A DNA stretch of 64,000 nucleotides from Halichoerus grypus (taxonomy: Eukaryota > Chordata > Mammalia > Carnivora > Phocidae): NCBI RefSeq assembly GCF_964656455.1, contig NC_135726.1, positions 3,854,001 to 3,918,000 of the forward strand, in the 5' to 3' direction. Made by a program: the position numbers and the translations under genes. Numbering within the stretch: position 1 is the first letter of the stretch; every line of letters starts with the position of its first letter. Shown one piece after another: positions 21,318 through 33,095 of the stretch. The notes below the pieces were generated by a model. It did not search any database. It was given only the letters and a program-made list of their open reading frames with translations, and had not been told where the DNA came from.

Positions 21318-23038
21318 CTGGAGGGGGGGAGAGGTGGGAGGGAGCAAGAATGAACCTCGCTGTGTAGCAGGAACAACAGGGCGCCGGAGCCTCTGGGTGC
21401 AGGGGCGACCAGCAAAGGCCCCAGGAAGCCACCAGGGGAAGGTGGAGGGCCGGGCCTCTGGGGGCCACAGCTAAGCACCTACTGTGTACAGGAAGGCAGC
21501 CAGGTGCACCCGGACCAAAGAAGAAACAGGAGAGGACCCGGCCCTAAAGAAGCTCAAGGACCTGGAGGAGGGGAGCAATGTACACACAGAGCTACACCAT
21601 GGTGTTGGAGGCCAAGGGTTACAAGGGGACCAAGAGCCTCTCCCTGTCCCAGGAGGAGGCATGCCTAAAACTGGATGAGGCGGGAGTGGGCATCCCGGGA
21701 GAGAACAGTAAGGCCAAAGGTCTCCCACAGACCAAGGTGCACCCTGCGGGCCAAAGGGTCTCCTTCAGGTCAGAGTCTCCTTCAAGTCAAGGTACCCCTG
21801 CAGATCAAGACCCTACCTCAGGGCAAAGATACCCTCTTCGGGCGCCTGGGTGGCTCAGTCGGCTAAGCATCTGCCTTTGGCTCAGGTCATGATCCCAGGG
21901 CCCTGGGACTGAGCCCCGCGTTGGGCTCCCTGCTCAGCGGGGAGTCTGCTTCTCCCTCTGACCCTCCCCCTGTTCGTGCTCTCTCTCTCGCTTACACTCT
22001 CAAATAAATAAAACCTTTAAGAAATCTTAAAAAAAAAAAAAGATACCTACCGTTCAGAGCCTTGCAGGTCAAAGGGCCCCCTACAGGTCAAGGTGCTAAG
22101 TGTCCCCTACTAATCTGAGCTGCTCTGTGCACAGAGGTGACTCCCACTCCTTTGAGGAGCCACGGTTTGGATGAGGGGTTCCCATTTGACCCAAAGGTCT
22201 GGCATGAAGGACCCTCCCAGTGGTGGCCTGGCCTGGAGCTAAGGCACTCTGACCAGCTGTCGCCAGCAGAACTGAGGCACAGGGAGGATGGGGAGTGGGA
22301 GCCGGGGGAGGACAGAGTCAAGCTGCAGAGGACGCAGGGTTTCAACACAAGAGCAAAACCGTGCATCCTGAGAGAGGTGGGAAGAGAGGCCATGCTTACT
22401 GCCGCCCTGACTTGGCTCTAGTGCACATGCGGGCCCCTAGCAGCCTTCTGCTTGCAGCGGCCTGAATGAATCCCTGCCATCACACCCAAGGAACTTCACA
22501 CAGGGAGACCTCAAGCTCCGATTACCAGAAAGTTAAAGAGCAATGAGCCAGAAGAACTGTCAGACGTCGGGATGAAGAACAATCTGCACTCGTCATGAGG
22601 GCATCACCAGCCCACACCCAGGGACGCTTTCCACCCCAAGACCCTATACTGCTCCTCCCACTCTCTTCCAGAGCCAACCCCATGCGTATTTTGCTAAAAC
22701 GTGAAAGCGATGTCCTCACATCCAGCAATTCCTGAGTCGACCATGAAATTTCCCACCAAATGAACTTACTCTGTCATCTCCCAGCTGCTGGGTGGCTTCC
22801 TTCCTACTGTGGATAGGTAGCCTCATGACCCATGATATGGACCGCATGTCTTCTCCTCCTGTTTCAGGAATCTCACTCCTTGTGCACCCCGTCCTAACCT
22901 CAGGTTCTATTGTATTCTGGAAGCCTCACAACTTTGCCGCTAATGGGAAAGAAATCCTCACTTGATGCCATGTTACAAGGTGACAAGTCTTGAGTTTCCA
23001 TGTTTGCCCTCCACAGTGGCCGCGTCCCTGGGCCTTAC
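21318..23038 (-). other. KIAA0513 intron 4-5
   Basis: 1721 bp with one plus-strand CanSINE (21840-22034). Around it are short near-repeats of a phrase like GGTCAAGGT (21730-21830 and 22060-22100), giving an oddly self-similar stretch of no recognised class. Confidence 0.8.
21840..22041 (+). mobile_element. CanSINE, plus strand
   Basis: Full element with head GGGCGCCTGGGTGGCTCAG at 21840, tail CAAATAAATAAAACC, poly(A) at 22029-22041 and flanking AAGATACC on both sides. Confidence 0.9.
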
Positions 23039-23109
23039 CGATGTGGTAGTAGGTGAAGCACATGGTCATGAGGTTCTTGGCAGGCCCGAAGTCGTCCATC
23101 TGATGACAC
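23039..23109 (-). CDS. KIAA0513: KIAA0513 coding exon 4 (residues 168-192)
   Basis: 71 bp. The acceptor is TTGTCATTTTAG (AG 23111-23110) and the donor GTAAGG (23038-23033). It encodes [17 protein letters not shown] then FTYYHI, part of the conserved helical core. The final codon is split G|GT, Gly. Confidence 0.95.
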
Positions 23110-25262
23110 CTAAAATGACAAGGAAGGCTGACTAGCTAAAGAATTGTTCTACCCAATTTTCTCACTGCAAGCTCCTGAAGCAAGACCTAAAAATTTTATA
23201 AATATGTCCACATTAATATCTCACTCCCCAGATGCTACATAGAAGCAACAAAAAAGAATCCCCAATTGCTTATCTTTTTCAGAAAGATATATATTCGCTG
23301 GGATGCATATCATCAACAGGGATTATTGCTGGGAGGAGGACCACAGGAGCGAGGACAGGGCTGTGAAAAAGGGTTTCCTTTCCATTTGAGGCACTGTGCT
23401 TCTCTACCCTGTTCTTCTGTACTTTTTTTTCCTGTTTAGTTTCTAACCTTGCACAAGTATTACTTAAGAAAAGTCAATAGAATGTATCTAGATAGTGGGG
23501 TCAGGGCCAGTTTTATCTTTGAATACAAAAATAATCTAATCAGGGGTGACTCAGTTGGTTAAGCGTCTGCCTTCGGCTGAGGTCACGATCCCAGAGTCCC
23601 GGGATGGCCCATGTCGGGCTCCCTGCTCAGCAAGGAGCCTGTTTCTCCCTCTGCCCACCGCTCCCCACCTCTCGTGCTCTCTGTCTCTCCTCTCTCTCTC
23701 AAATAAATAAATACAATCTTTAAAAAAAAAAAAACTTAAAGAACTAAACTCTGCCAAAAAAATCATAAAGGACAATAAATAAAAGTAAAAACATAAGACA
23801 CTAATAAACTAAAAATTATGAAACTCAAATTTTAAAAATTAATACATATTTTAAGAAGATTATAAGGTTTTTTCCCTTTTTTTCCCCCAACCATACAGAA
23901 ATACATATGCTCACCGAGAAATGGGGAGATTCTGCGTTTTGCTTGGGTTGGAACTTGAATTTTATTCCCCCCCCTTTTTATTGAAGGAAAAATTCAAAGT
24001 CAGTGCAGAATTAAATACGTGTTACCAAGTGGGACAGGTGCCATCTCTGCACAATATGGATTCGTGAGAAATCCTACGGGTGGGAATGTTCGGAAGCTGA
24101 GGTTCTCAGTGCCTGAGAGCAGGCTGCACACAAGACAACTGGGCCTGTTTGAAACCCGCTCCTTCCGTGATGCTTTCTCGTCCCTCCACCCTTGCCAGCT
24201 CCGAGACCCAGAATCCCCCCATGGGAGCCTATCCTCAACTTGGGACATTCCAAGCAGGTGCCAGAAAAATAGGGATCCTCCACTTTCTGGTCTTTTCCCT
24301 CCAGCCCATGCTCCATGTTCATGGCGGGGGGAATAAAGAGGTGAGGAGACATCTAGACACAGGGAATTAAGGTTCCCAAGAGCAGCTATGTCTCTGCTGG
24401 GAGGAAAAGGGGAAGGGAAAGTAAAGGAGGGGGTTTTCCTGGAAGGACAAAAGGGACATGGGGACAAACCACGGGACCAGGACCTGCGTCGGGGCCAGAA
24501 TGAGGGGACGAGGGTAAGTAGGGCAGAAACAACAGTCAGATCGGGGCTTCCTCTTCCCCGTCCTTTCCCATTTCTCACCCACAGTGACCCCCTCCCCCAT
24601 CAGTAAAGCTGCTGTCCGCTTCCCCAAGGCAGACACATCCCCTCCTTTCCTGCTGGTGGGGGGCCGTCACCTGCTCTGATGCAGATCCAAGATGTATGAC
24701 GTGAGTGTGGCCGTCCCAGGGCCCTGGGGCCTCAGGAGGAGAGAGCCTGTGAGTCACATGGCCCGCCTCCCGCAGCTACATAGATGCAGAGAGGGGCCCT
24801 TTTCATCACCCTCCAGCTTCTACTGTGCTGTTTGTGATAAAAGGTTGCAGCAGGGCCTAATTAGCACGCGGGGCAGGCTGAAGTCATCCGATCACATCAT
24901 TAAGTGGGTGGTTATCTAGTTGGAGGTACTTCACAACAAGAAATCCAGAAAAGGCCACATCTCCGCAGCAGGAGGGCAGGGTCAACTGCGTGTCATCCCC
25001 GCCTGTCCTGACAGCACTCATGGAGGGATTTACTCATGCCCAGCTGCTGTCCCCTAACCCCTACTGCCGGGGGAGGACCCTAACTCCCTCCCAAGAGAGG
25101 CTGGTACAATGCTGCCTCTCGGCGGCTGCTGGGCGGGGGATGGTGTTCAGAGCAAGCGCCCGCTGATGACTCACACGGCTGTTACGACTGGGTTAGTACG
25201 GGGCAGGAGAGGTGGGGAACACGTGCTCTAGGACAAAGGCTTTGAGCTACAGCGTCACTTAC
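23110..25262 (-). other. KIAA0513 intron 3-4
   Basis: 2153 bp. Contains a 5'-truncated CanSINE (23541-23734), an AT-rich stretch (23735-24010) and otherwise unique sequence. Confidence 0.8.
23541..23734 (+). mobile_element. CanSINE, 5' truncated
   Basis: Begins within the head (GGGGTGACTCAGTTGG), continues through AAGCGTCTGCCTTCGGCTG and ends with AAATAAATAAATACAATC plus poly(A). Confidence 0.85.
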
Positions 25263-25336
25263 TCAAACAGGACCACGGCGAAAGACTGCACCAGGCGGTA
25301 GAAGGTCGGCTCCGAGACACACTTGGAGTTGCAGCG
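25263..25336 (-). CDS. KIAA0513: KIAA0513 coding exon 3 (residues 144-168)
   Basis: 74 bp. The acceptor is CTGTTCCCACACAG (AG 25338-25337) and the donor GTAAGT (25262-25257). It encodes [19 protein letters not shown] then AVVLF, with two cysteines and a hydrophobic helix-like end. It ends with a split Glu codon, GA|G. Confidence 0.95.
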
Positions 25337-26137
25337 CTGTGTGGGAACAGGGCAGACACGTCACTGGGCGACAGGCGGCGGAGGCGTGGTGCAGCTCAGA
25401 CAGGCGCCGGGCTCACCACGCTGAGCACCGCTAGACACAGGGGGGCCGCGAGCCCGGGACGGGAGCAGCCGGGCCCCCGAGCAGAGCACAAGCCAACATT
25501 TTCCTGTGTCTCCTTGAAATTTTAAGAACTAGGAACCCCACAAACTCCCCTATACAACACAGAACCAGTGTGGAGGGTTGAAACCCCCAGAAGACAACAC
25601 GGGCCATTTCTGGATTGTAGAGGTATGGGCCATTTCTCTATTTGTGCTGATCTGCATTTTCTAATTTCTCTTGGAAAAATAAATTGTGATCAAAATACTT
25701 TTAAAAAACCAAGAGTTTAAGCCACTTTACAGAAAAAAAAAAAAAAAAGACCCTACTAGGTATTGACAAAAAATAATTCTTTTCTGAACTCGCGTGGCTG
25801 TCACTGCCCTACATTATCTTTGTAAAACTGAATACTGCGGGTTATTGAACAAAACTATGCGTGGACATCGTCCACATTCTTGCCCTTAAAAAAGGAACTT
25901 TTCTGTAACTTCACGCAGTTGAAAGACCAGTTTGCTCGCTCATTCTTTCTAGCGGGGCATCCGGATGAGTGACTTCCCGCTTCCCGCTATTCTAACGAGG
26001 CCTTTTGGGAACATCTTTAAGTAAGTTCTACTAATTTCTCTGCTGGGTTGTTTCCTGTGGCTTTTCTCCAGAGCGGGAGCAGGAGAGCCGATGAGAAGGG
26101 GCCCCACCACCATTACCTCCCGTCGCCGTCCCCTCAC
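25337..26137 (-). other. KIAA0513 intron 2-3
   Basis: 801 bp, GTGAGG...AG, with an A-run near 25731-25748. Nothing else recognised. Confidence 0.8.
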
Positions 26138-26237
26138 CTGGGCGCTCACGTATCGAGCAAACCACTCGCGGCCCTTTCCGTTCTCACTGCTACAGTACTC
26201 TCCAAACTTGGCTTTCTCCTCCTGGTCCAAGTCCTCC
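26138..26237 (-). CDS. KIAA0513: KIAA0513 coding exon 2 (residues 110-143)
   Basis: 100 bp. The acceptor is TCTGTTCCTTCCAG (AG 26239-26238) and the donor GTGAGG (26137-26132). It encodes [15 protein letters not shown], then [18 protein letters not shown], which is conserved throughout. One base completes the split Gly of exon 1, and the exon ends on a whole codon (CAG), phase 0. Confidence 0.95.
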
Positions 26238-28325
26238 CTGGAAGGAACAGAGCAGGAAAAGCAACTTTCAGCCCTCTGCAACAAAGACGGCCAGAGCGGG
26301 CAAGACGCAGGAGAGGGAATGGGGACATATGGCCCCCCAGCCAAGCATGGACACCTGACTTACATGGGCACATCCATCCTCGGCTGGGCCCACAAGGAAA
26401 TGGGGGCATTTCTATCTCAAAGATGAGGAGACTGGGTCAGAGGATCAGACACAGCTGAGTAGTGAATGGGAGCTCCATCCAGACTTCCGGGTTCCAAAGC
26501 CCAGGCTCCGTCCCCCATGTCCTGCCTCTAGTGAAACAGGGGTGCTGACAAGGGTAACGTGACCCTCTGAGGTCCTGGTCCTCAAGTTCCACCGCCTTCC
26601 CACTCACTGGTGCTAAGTCAGCAAAGAACCACACAGTGAGTTTAAGAATCCCTCATGCGCAAGACACACTGGCTGGCCGCAAGGTTAGACTGGTTGGTTG
26701 TTCTGAAGAGCCAGCTACTCACCTCTCTGACGATCCTGGCTCTGTATGTGAGGGACGGAGACTGGGGGACCCCAGGGGGGTCACCACGGCCAGGGTGAAC
26801 AGAATGCTCACCTGACCTCAAACCACCTCTGATCACTCATTGTGGGAGGCTAATACTCTGCCTCCAGATTTAAAGACCAGATAAAAAAGAAACAGAAGGC
26901 TGAAGATCAATTAGCTCATGTAGTTTTTCATTTATTTAAGGTTTGGTAGAAAACATCTTGGTCTCATTTATCCCAAAATACCAACACCAGATGAAATAGG
27001 GGAATTCGCCAGCCAGTCTTCAGTGATTTCTCGAATGCTCTTGAAAATGCATCCAGCTCAGTTGTCCATGTTCCATATTGCTGACAGGCTGCCGCAAATA
27101 TAGATTGTCCTTCCTGACAAATTAGCAAGCTTCTGTGCTTTCTCCTCTTTCATTAACTGGGTGTGCTCCAAGAAAGCTGACTAATTCCAGTGTTAGTCAA
27201 ACAAAATTAGGAGGGCACCACATCTACTTGTTCTCTCAGAATGCATTCAAAATCAAACATGAATGCATTTTTGGATCGTCCAATATTTGGATTATCACTG
27301 AGCTCTCTTCCCTGTTCTAACTGCAAAGAAAATGGACACACGCCTGGAAAAGGCAGACATCCCACCTCGCCAGGTTACGAACAAGGGACCTTAATCACAG
27401 TAGGGAATAATATCCTCTTTACACAGAATCAACAGGCAGAGATTCTTCCTATTGCTTTAATAAAATGGGAAAATGATCCCTTCGGTCCCTGAGCTCCTCG
27501 GACTGCAGTGCGTGCAACAGAGAGTCCAGAGGTTTTGTTGAAATGCAGAGTCAGTCTCGGCAGGTCTGGGTGGGGCCCAACACTCTGCATTTCTAGCAAG
27601 CTCCCATAATGCGGATGCTGCAGGTCCACGTCCGGCAAACGAGCAGCAAGGCCTTCAGTGACTAGCGTGTGGTGGGGATGCAGGGCAAGGCTGACATCCG
27701 AAACCCAGGAATTTGGGTTTGTGGGCTCCCTACCCCCATGCTGAGATATTAACAAGAGTGGGTGGGGGAGCTGGAGGCGTACCCACAGACACCCCCTCCT
27801 CAGTCTGATCCCAACCCAAACTCCGCTCCCTGCTGCTCCAATTGCCAGGGCTCCTGTTTACCCCTTCAAGAACCGTCAAAGAAAGGCAAGAAGGAGGAGC
27901 AAGGAAGGGTCCCCATCCTGGCAGGGGCTTGAGGCTCAGCTGCCATGAGCATCTCAAGGAGTACGGGTAATCGAAACCTTCTGGACCGTACTGCCCTGCA
28001 TTGAGAGTCTGCTAGTCGTGGAGGCGCCCTAGCCCAGTGTGAGTCTGACGCTAACCTGCAAGGGCTCAGACACAGGGAAGCAAACCTAGAGTCCTTCTGG
28101 ATTTAGCAGTGAGGACGTGAGCATGTCAGCGGAGTGGCTGGAGCCGGGGGTGGGATGGAAGAGGCAGCGAAAACTCCCCAAACACTTCTACCTGCAGCCG
28201 GGGGTGGGGGCTGAGAACCACCCAGGTGGCCCACCATTGGCCCATGAGGGAGCGAAAGCCCGGGCCCCAGCGGGTGCCCTGTCAAGGACAGAGCCTGGGG
28301 CAGAGAGCAGGTCCTGGGGGCTCAC
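26238..28325 (-). other. KIAA0513 intron 1-2 (between coding exons 1 and 2)
   Basis: 2088 bp. Contains a MER5A-like remnant (27520-27645); the rest shows nothing recognisable. Confidence 0.8.
27520..27645 (+). mobile_element. MER5A-like hAT remnant
   Basis: GAAATGCAGAGTCAGTCTCG, CTGGGTGGGGCCC and CTGCATTTCTAGCAAGC resemble the MER5A family. Both terminal repeats are decayed. Confidence 0.5.
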
Positions 28326-28654
28326 CCTCCAGAGAAGATCTTCTCCACGTAGCTGCGCATGAACTCCCGGAGCTCCAGGGTCTCCTCGTCCTTGGCTGAC
28401 TCGGTGCTCTGGTTGGAAGAGAAGGACTCGTTGGAGGAGGAGCGGCGGTACTGGTCCCAGGACGGGTGTGAGGGCGACTCGCCCATGTCATTCTCGCTGT
28501 CTGCAGACTCTGTAGTCTCGCTCTCCGAAGCACCGTCGCCCTGGGAGCTGTCCCCATCCCGCAGCTTCGGAGGCAGTGTCTCTAGGGGCGAGGAGGGGGA
28601 CGGCTCAGTCCCGAAGTCAATCAGCGCTCCCACGGGGACCTCAGGGGCCTCCAT
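28326..28654 (-). CDS. KIAA0513: KIAA0513 coding exon 1 (residues 1-110)
   Basis: The ATG is at 28654-28652; the protein opens [15 protein letters not shown]. An upstream in-frame ATG at 28757-28759 would add 35 residues ([14 protein letters not shown]...). I prefer the internal ATG because it matches the recalled start of the human protein. Residues 30-75 are rich in Ser, Glu and Asp ([17 protein letters not shown], with several casein-kinase-2-like S-x-x-E/D sites). They are followed by [17 protein letters not shown], which carries an RRSS basophilic-kinase type site. From about residue 92 the sequence becomes ordered ([16 protein letters not shown]). The donor is GTGAGC at 28325-28320 and the last codon is split GG|G (phase 2). 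Confidence 0.95.
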
Positions 28655-28798
28655 GGTTCGGGTAGGCTTCCAGGCTGGAAGGCCAGCAGACAGGATTCCC
28701 GGATGTGTCAGTGGGAGCTGGAGGCCAAGCGCCTGAATGGCTTCGGAGCTGCTGGCCACCAGGAGTCCTCAGGGGCAGCGCTCGTGGCCCTAAGGCAT
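28655..28798 (-). other. KIAA0513: KIAA0513 5' UTR part of coding exon 1
   Basis: A good acceptor lies upstream of the ATG on the minus strand: GTCTTCCGTTCTAG, with AG at 28800-28799. The exon would therefore start at 28798 and hold 144 bases of 5' UTR, including the unused upstream ATG at 28757-28759. A non-coding first exon must lie further right. The boundary is inferred from the splice consensus only. Confidence 0.6.
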
Positions 28799-30649
28799 CT
28801 AGAACGGAAGACACGGAAACGTTATCACCACGAGAGCTACTCTGCGTAAGGGGAATTCAGCACTGAAAATCCAGACTTAAATGAACGAATGAGGCCACAA
28901 ATTCCCCGAAAAGAGAATAGGCTCCAAACTTCTAGAATCTGGGTCATCCCTACGTGGACATCATTTCCCTACTGTCTACTGCTAAACACCTGGTGCGTGG
29001 TAGGCACACAATAACTATTTGTTGAAATAATAAACACATAAACACCAACGATCAGGACTTCTCCAAACTACACAGACTTCAAAGCCACTGCACCTGCCTG
29101 CCCTCTCCCTGCTTTGGCCTACCAGACTGATGCCAGTAAATAAAAAGGCTGACCCCAGGCTAGAATCAGAATCAGAAAATCCCCAGAGACACATCTGCCT
29201 GATCACTGCTGTTAGCATCAGTGGCTATGGGAGATGGTGTCGTCTGGCACGTTGGGAAAAGCTGCATCTGCTAAGCACGTGGGCCCCTCCCCTCCTGGGC
29301 TGGCATCTCTTCCTTCCTGGGCTCCTACCTGAGGACTCTTCCAGAGGCCCAGAACCTTCCCAGGCTGCCAGACAGATGCCCCTTTTCATATCACTCACCA
29401 ACCCTCCACCGGCTTCTGAGCCTCATTTGCTGCCCAGACGCAGCCTCTCCGTCCTGCCCTCTCCCTGCACTCCGGGTAAGGACACCTGGATGAGGGCATG
29501 CGTCTCGAGGTGCCTGTTCCTTCTGCCCTCTCCCTTCCCCAGTCCATCCCTTCTTCCTGCCTCACCCTGCCCGGATGCTGTTCATCCCCCAGGCGGACAT
29601 GGTGACACCTCTTCTGAGCAGCTCACTCCACCCCGAGTCAAAACTATTCCCTGGTGCCTCTGTGTACCTCCAGCATTTTATTTACCCCCATTTTAAAATT
29701 CTGCTTGTTTGACGGACAGATACTTCTATTTCTGCTCATCCCATTACAATATAAGCACCTCTGTAGCAACCGACTATCTGGACTAAGGAAAGGTCTGCTG
29801 TGACTGCGACTGGATGGACAGGGCTGCCCATGAATGTACTTGAAGAGCTGGGGTGGGGGCCAGGATGCAGGCGGCGCAGCAAGAGAGCTGGGGCGAAAAT
29901 CTTCAAGTCTAAACCGGGTTTCCTGACTGCCAGCTGGGGAGTCGCCTACCAGGTCTGGGACCCACCTTCCCCGGTGGTGAGCGGCACACAGCTCAGCATG
30001 AAGCAAGAGCCCTCCTGATGCATCAGCTCCTCAAGGCAAGAGCAGCCTCCAGATTGGGCCTGTCCCTGTCCTCACCCTCTGCAGACCCCGAATATCTAGG
30101 ACAACCCCCAGCAGACAGGTAGCTGCCGACGCTGCGGCACCAATGCATCTTCTGTGGGTAATTCGATATTACACTGTCTTTGCTGCCGGTTAAGAGCTTA
30201 ATGCTCACAAATCGATCATAGGTTCCTCTAAATTCCCCAGCTCAGGACATTTTTAAATGCCCTGAGTCAGAAAGATGGAACGGCTGGCTCCTTGTTGTTG
30301 GAGTGGCGAGGGTACCCTTTCAGGACAGTCCTATAGAGCTTGCCTGGGCTCAAAGAGGAGAAGCATAAACCTCCCCTCAAAAGAACCGTCTGGGCCAGGA
30401 GAGCGACATGGGGCTTTTAGGAGCTCAGGAGATAGCACCACCACGCAGAGAGGCGGAGATTGAGGAGTGGCGGTCTGAGGCTGGGTCAGCCCTGGCCCCC
30501 CTCCCACCACCTGCACCCGGAGCCTCTGCTCCCTGGGCCATAGTTTCCCCGTCTGAGACACTGTGGTCGGGCTCGAATTCTAAGGTCCTTCTGGCCACCA
30601 CATTCTCAGACTCTCCAAAGCACAGAAAATCACACCTGTAACAACACAC

Positions 30650-31440
30650 TGGGTGTTAAAAATGGAAAATCACACACTAGGAAGATGTTCACAGTCGCTA
30701 TGGTAGGAAAGTTGGGTCAAAAATATCTGTATTATAAATTTACCCAAATCCAACCGAAAACTCTGTTTTAATAAGGAATACAAACGACTCAAACAGACAA
30801 GTCACATAAGAAGAAATACTCTTATTAAATGCTTAGACAATTCTTCAACCTACGCTGATAACCACACATGTAGATAGGCAAATTAAAACAATTAGGTACC
30901 ATCTTATACTACTAAATCAGCAAAAACTTTAAAATGCAATCTAAATGCTGATGAGGTCCATGGTAAAGTTAATATTCTCAAGCAATCCTGGCAATAGGGA
31001 TAAATAAGACTCTAGAAAGGGTGTTTGTTTGTTTGTTTTTGTATGTATGTATGTATATATTCTCCACACCTACGGTGGGACTCGAACTCACGACCCCAGA
31101 GAGCAAGAGTTGCATGCTCTTCCAACTGAGCCAGCCAGGTACCCCTAGAAACTATTTTCTATAATTTTTATTTTTTTATCCTCTGATCCAGGATTCAAAT
31201 GCTTGAAATTTACCCCAAGAAAATAATTTAAAACACTCAAAACCAGTTACATGGAAAAGAAAATGCTCCTTGCAACAGCATTTCAAATCCTGATAAATTG
31301 GAGGAAAAAAATCTAAATACAGGAAAATGGCAAATAAATTCTAACAACTTGATGCAATAGTAATCAGTGAATGATGCAGATGTAAACAATCAGAACATCA
31401 GTGAATGATGTTCACTTTATAGCTAAGTAAACAAAATAAT
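30650..31440 (+). mobile_element. old L1 remnant
   Basis: A-rich, decayed L1-type sequence, including GACAAGTCACATAAGAAG and a later stretch like the L1 3' end (CAAATAAATTCTAACAAC). It is broken by the tRNA-SINE at 31021-31146. Confidence 0.5.
31021..31146 (-). mobile_element. short tRNA-derived SINE, minus strand
   Basis: Carries tRNA B-box-like CGAACTCACGACCCC complement and AACTGAGCCAGCCAGGTACC. It is a shorter form than the standard CanSINE, with a GTTT-rich tail complement at 31021-31040. Confidence 0.75.
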
Positions 31441-31524
31441 CTGCAGTCAACGAGTATTTACTGAATCCCACGGCATGCTGTCCTTTTGTCTGGGGGCTGG
31501 GAATGCTGGAGTGCATGAATTTTA

Positions 31525-31731
31525 ATTTTCTTTTTTTTTTTTTTTTTAAGATTTTATTTATTTATTTGACAGAGAGACAGCGAGACAGGGAACACAAGCA
31601 GGGCGAGTGGGAAAGGGAGAAGAAGGCTTCCCACTGAGCAGGGAGCCCAATGCGGAGCTCGATCCCAGGACCCTGGGATCATGACCTGAGCCAAAGGCAG
31701 ACGCTTAATGACTGAGCCACCCAGGCGCCCC
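31525..31731 (-). mobile_element. CanSINE, minus strand
   Basis: T-run of 17, TTTATTTATTTGACAGAG, and head complement GCCACCCAGGCGCCCC ending at 31731. Confidence 0.9.
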
Positions 31732-32874
31732 TGAATTTTCTTATAATAATAATAATAAAGCATATGCACAAAAAGGGCTGGAAAAGAAGACAGAAGTGTA
31801 TTATAGTCCTGGCACTGAGGTCATTTCTCCTTTTGATTTTGTGCTTGATCATAATGATACAGTTTGCAATAAATAAAATATTCGGAGCGAAAAGGAAACA
31901 AATTTCTGTATCTTGAAACAGTTTCAAGCAGTCAGAAGGGCTGCATCTATTTACCCAAGCAGAACACCGCAGCATCAGGGCTGCAAGATCAGAGCAAATT
32001 ATCACGGCTATTTCTGGTCCAGCCTGAGGCTGACAAGCGGCTCTCCCAGCGTCTCCCTCGCTTGAAATTCTGGGAGTGTGTGAGTCATCCTTTCCCAGAA
32101 GCCTCCTCTGTGGGCTCAGGCAGGAGGCACAAAGTGAGAGGCCTGACTGTTGGGGAGAAAGAAGTGGCAGGGGACCCAGGCCAGGGTGTGTGAGGGCACC
32201 GTGGGGTGTGGTGTGCAGAGCAGAACCCTTGGAAGCACCCCCACCCTCTTCCTTCAGGAAGGAAACGTAATTACAGGCCTCGGTGCGGGACAAGGTGGCG
32301 GTCACTCTGAACACACCAGGATGGCACACCTCCCATGACTACCTGTGCTGGGCCAGCCAGAGAACACAGAGGAAGTGGGCCCAGCGGGAACCAACCACAT
32401 GGCCCCCAAGCAGAGCCGGCCGGGTGCTACACTCAGGAGCGCAGGCCCAGCGGCACCAGACCTAGAGATGTCCAGAGAATGGCTGAAATGCATGACGCAA
32501 AATCCTCTAATTCCTCAACACTGGCAACTAATTTACATTTATTTCAAAACATGTTGCGGGCCAAAGAAAACACATCTGTGGGTTGCGCCGCAATCTATCT
32601 GCCTTGTCCCATGCACAAGGAAGGTCCTGAACGCACTGCAGGGCCACAGGCTGGGACTCAGGGTATCAAATCACAGCAGGATCTTTACACCTACAGACCG
32701 TGTGTATTAAAAACGCTCTTCTACAGCCTCGAAGCAGAACAAACCTTCTTGCAACTTTTGCAATTCATTTCCTGGGCCTTACAGCATGAGTTTCTACCAA
32801 CCAAATTAGGCTAAAATTCTAAGTCAACCTGTAACCCGAAGGCCTTAACCACCCACCTGCTCATTCAACAAGTA

Positions 32875-32981
32875 CTTCTTTTCTTTTCTTTAAGTAGGCT
32901 TTACACCCAATGTGGGGCTTGAACTCACGGCCCTGAGATCAAGAGTCGTGTGTCCTACTGAGTGAGCCAGCTGGGCGCCCC
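32875..32981 (-). mobile_element. short tRNA-derived SINE, minus strand
   Basis: TTAAGTAGGCTTTACACCC, GGGGCTTGAACTCACGGCC and GAGCCAGCTGGGCGCCCC; short SINE form without the CT-rich tail. Confidence 0.8.
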
Positions 32982-33076
32982 TCGACGGTATCCACTGAGC
33001 AGCTACTATGCATCAGCTAGTGTCCCAGCATCTGGGAGTGCACGCATGAACAAGGCTGTAAGGAGCATCTGGTCGT

Positions 33077-33095
33077 GGGGGGGGGGGGGGGGGGG
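33077..33095 (+). repeat. G19 homopolymer with G-rich right flank
   Basis: Nineteen consecutive G, followed within 60 bp by several more G runs of four or five (to about 33151). Confidence 0.95.

Larger units (their letters stand above)
12234..28798 (-). other. KIAA0513: KIAA0513 gene, coding part (12 coding exons)
   Basis: Twelve minus-strand exons join without a frame error into 1236 bp, 411 codons plus TAG. The spliced product matches KIAA0513 as I recall it from human along its whole length, and the length is the same. The protein is cytosolic and brain-enriched; published work links it to KIBRA, HAX1 and internexin, and it carries a region related to the SBF2 (MTMR13) domain. Its biochemical role is not established. 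Layout of the protein: residues 1-100 acidic, Ser-rich and probably disordered; 101-260 helical with conserved aromatic and Cys residues; 255-275 Lys/Glu linker; 276-326 conserved core; 328-337 acidic microexon; 338-411 conserved C-terminal module. No signal peptide or membrane segment is seen. All introns are GT-AG. The first, non-coding exon or exons were not found in this window. Confidence 0.95.

Noticed and set aside
28655..28759. Upstream in-frame ATG of KIAA0513 as the true start
   Set aside because: Would add 35 residues not in the recalled protein; the internal ATG gives exactly 411 residues. Kept as 5' UTR, though an alternative start is not excluded.
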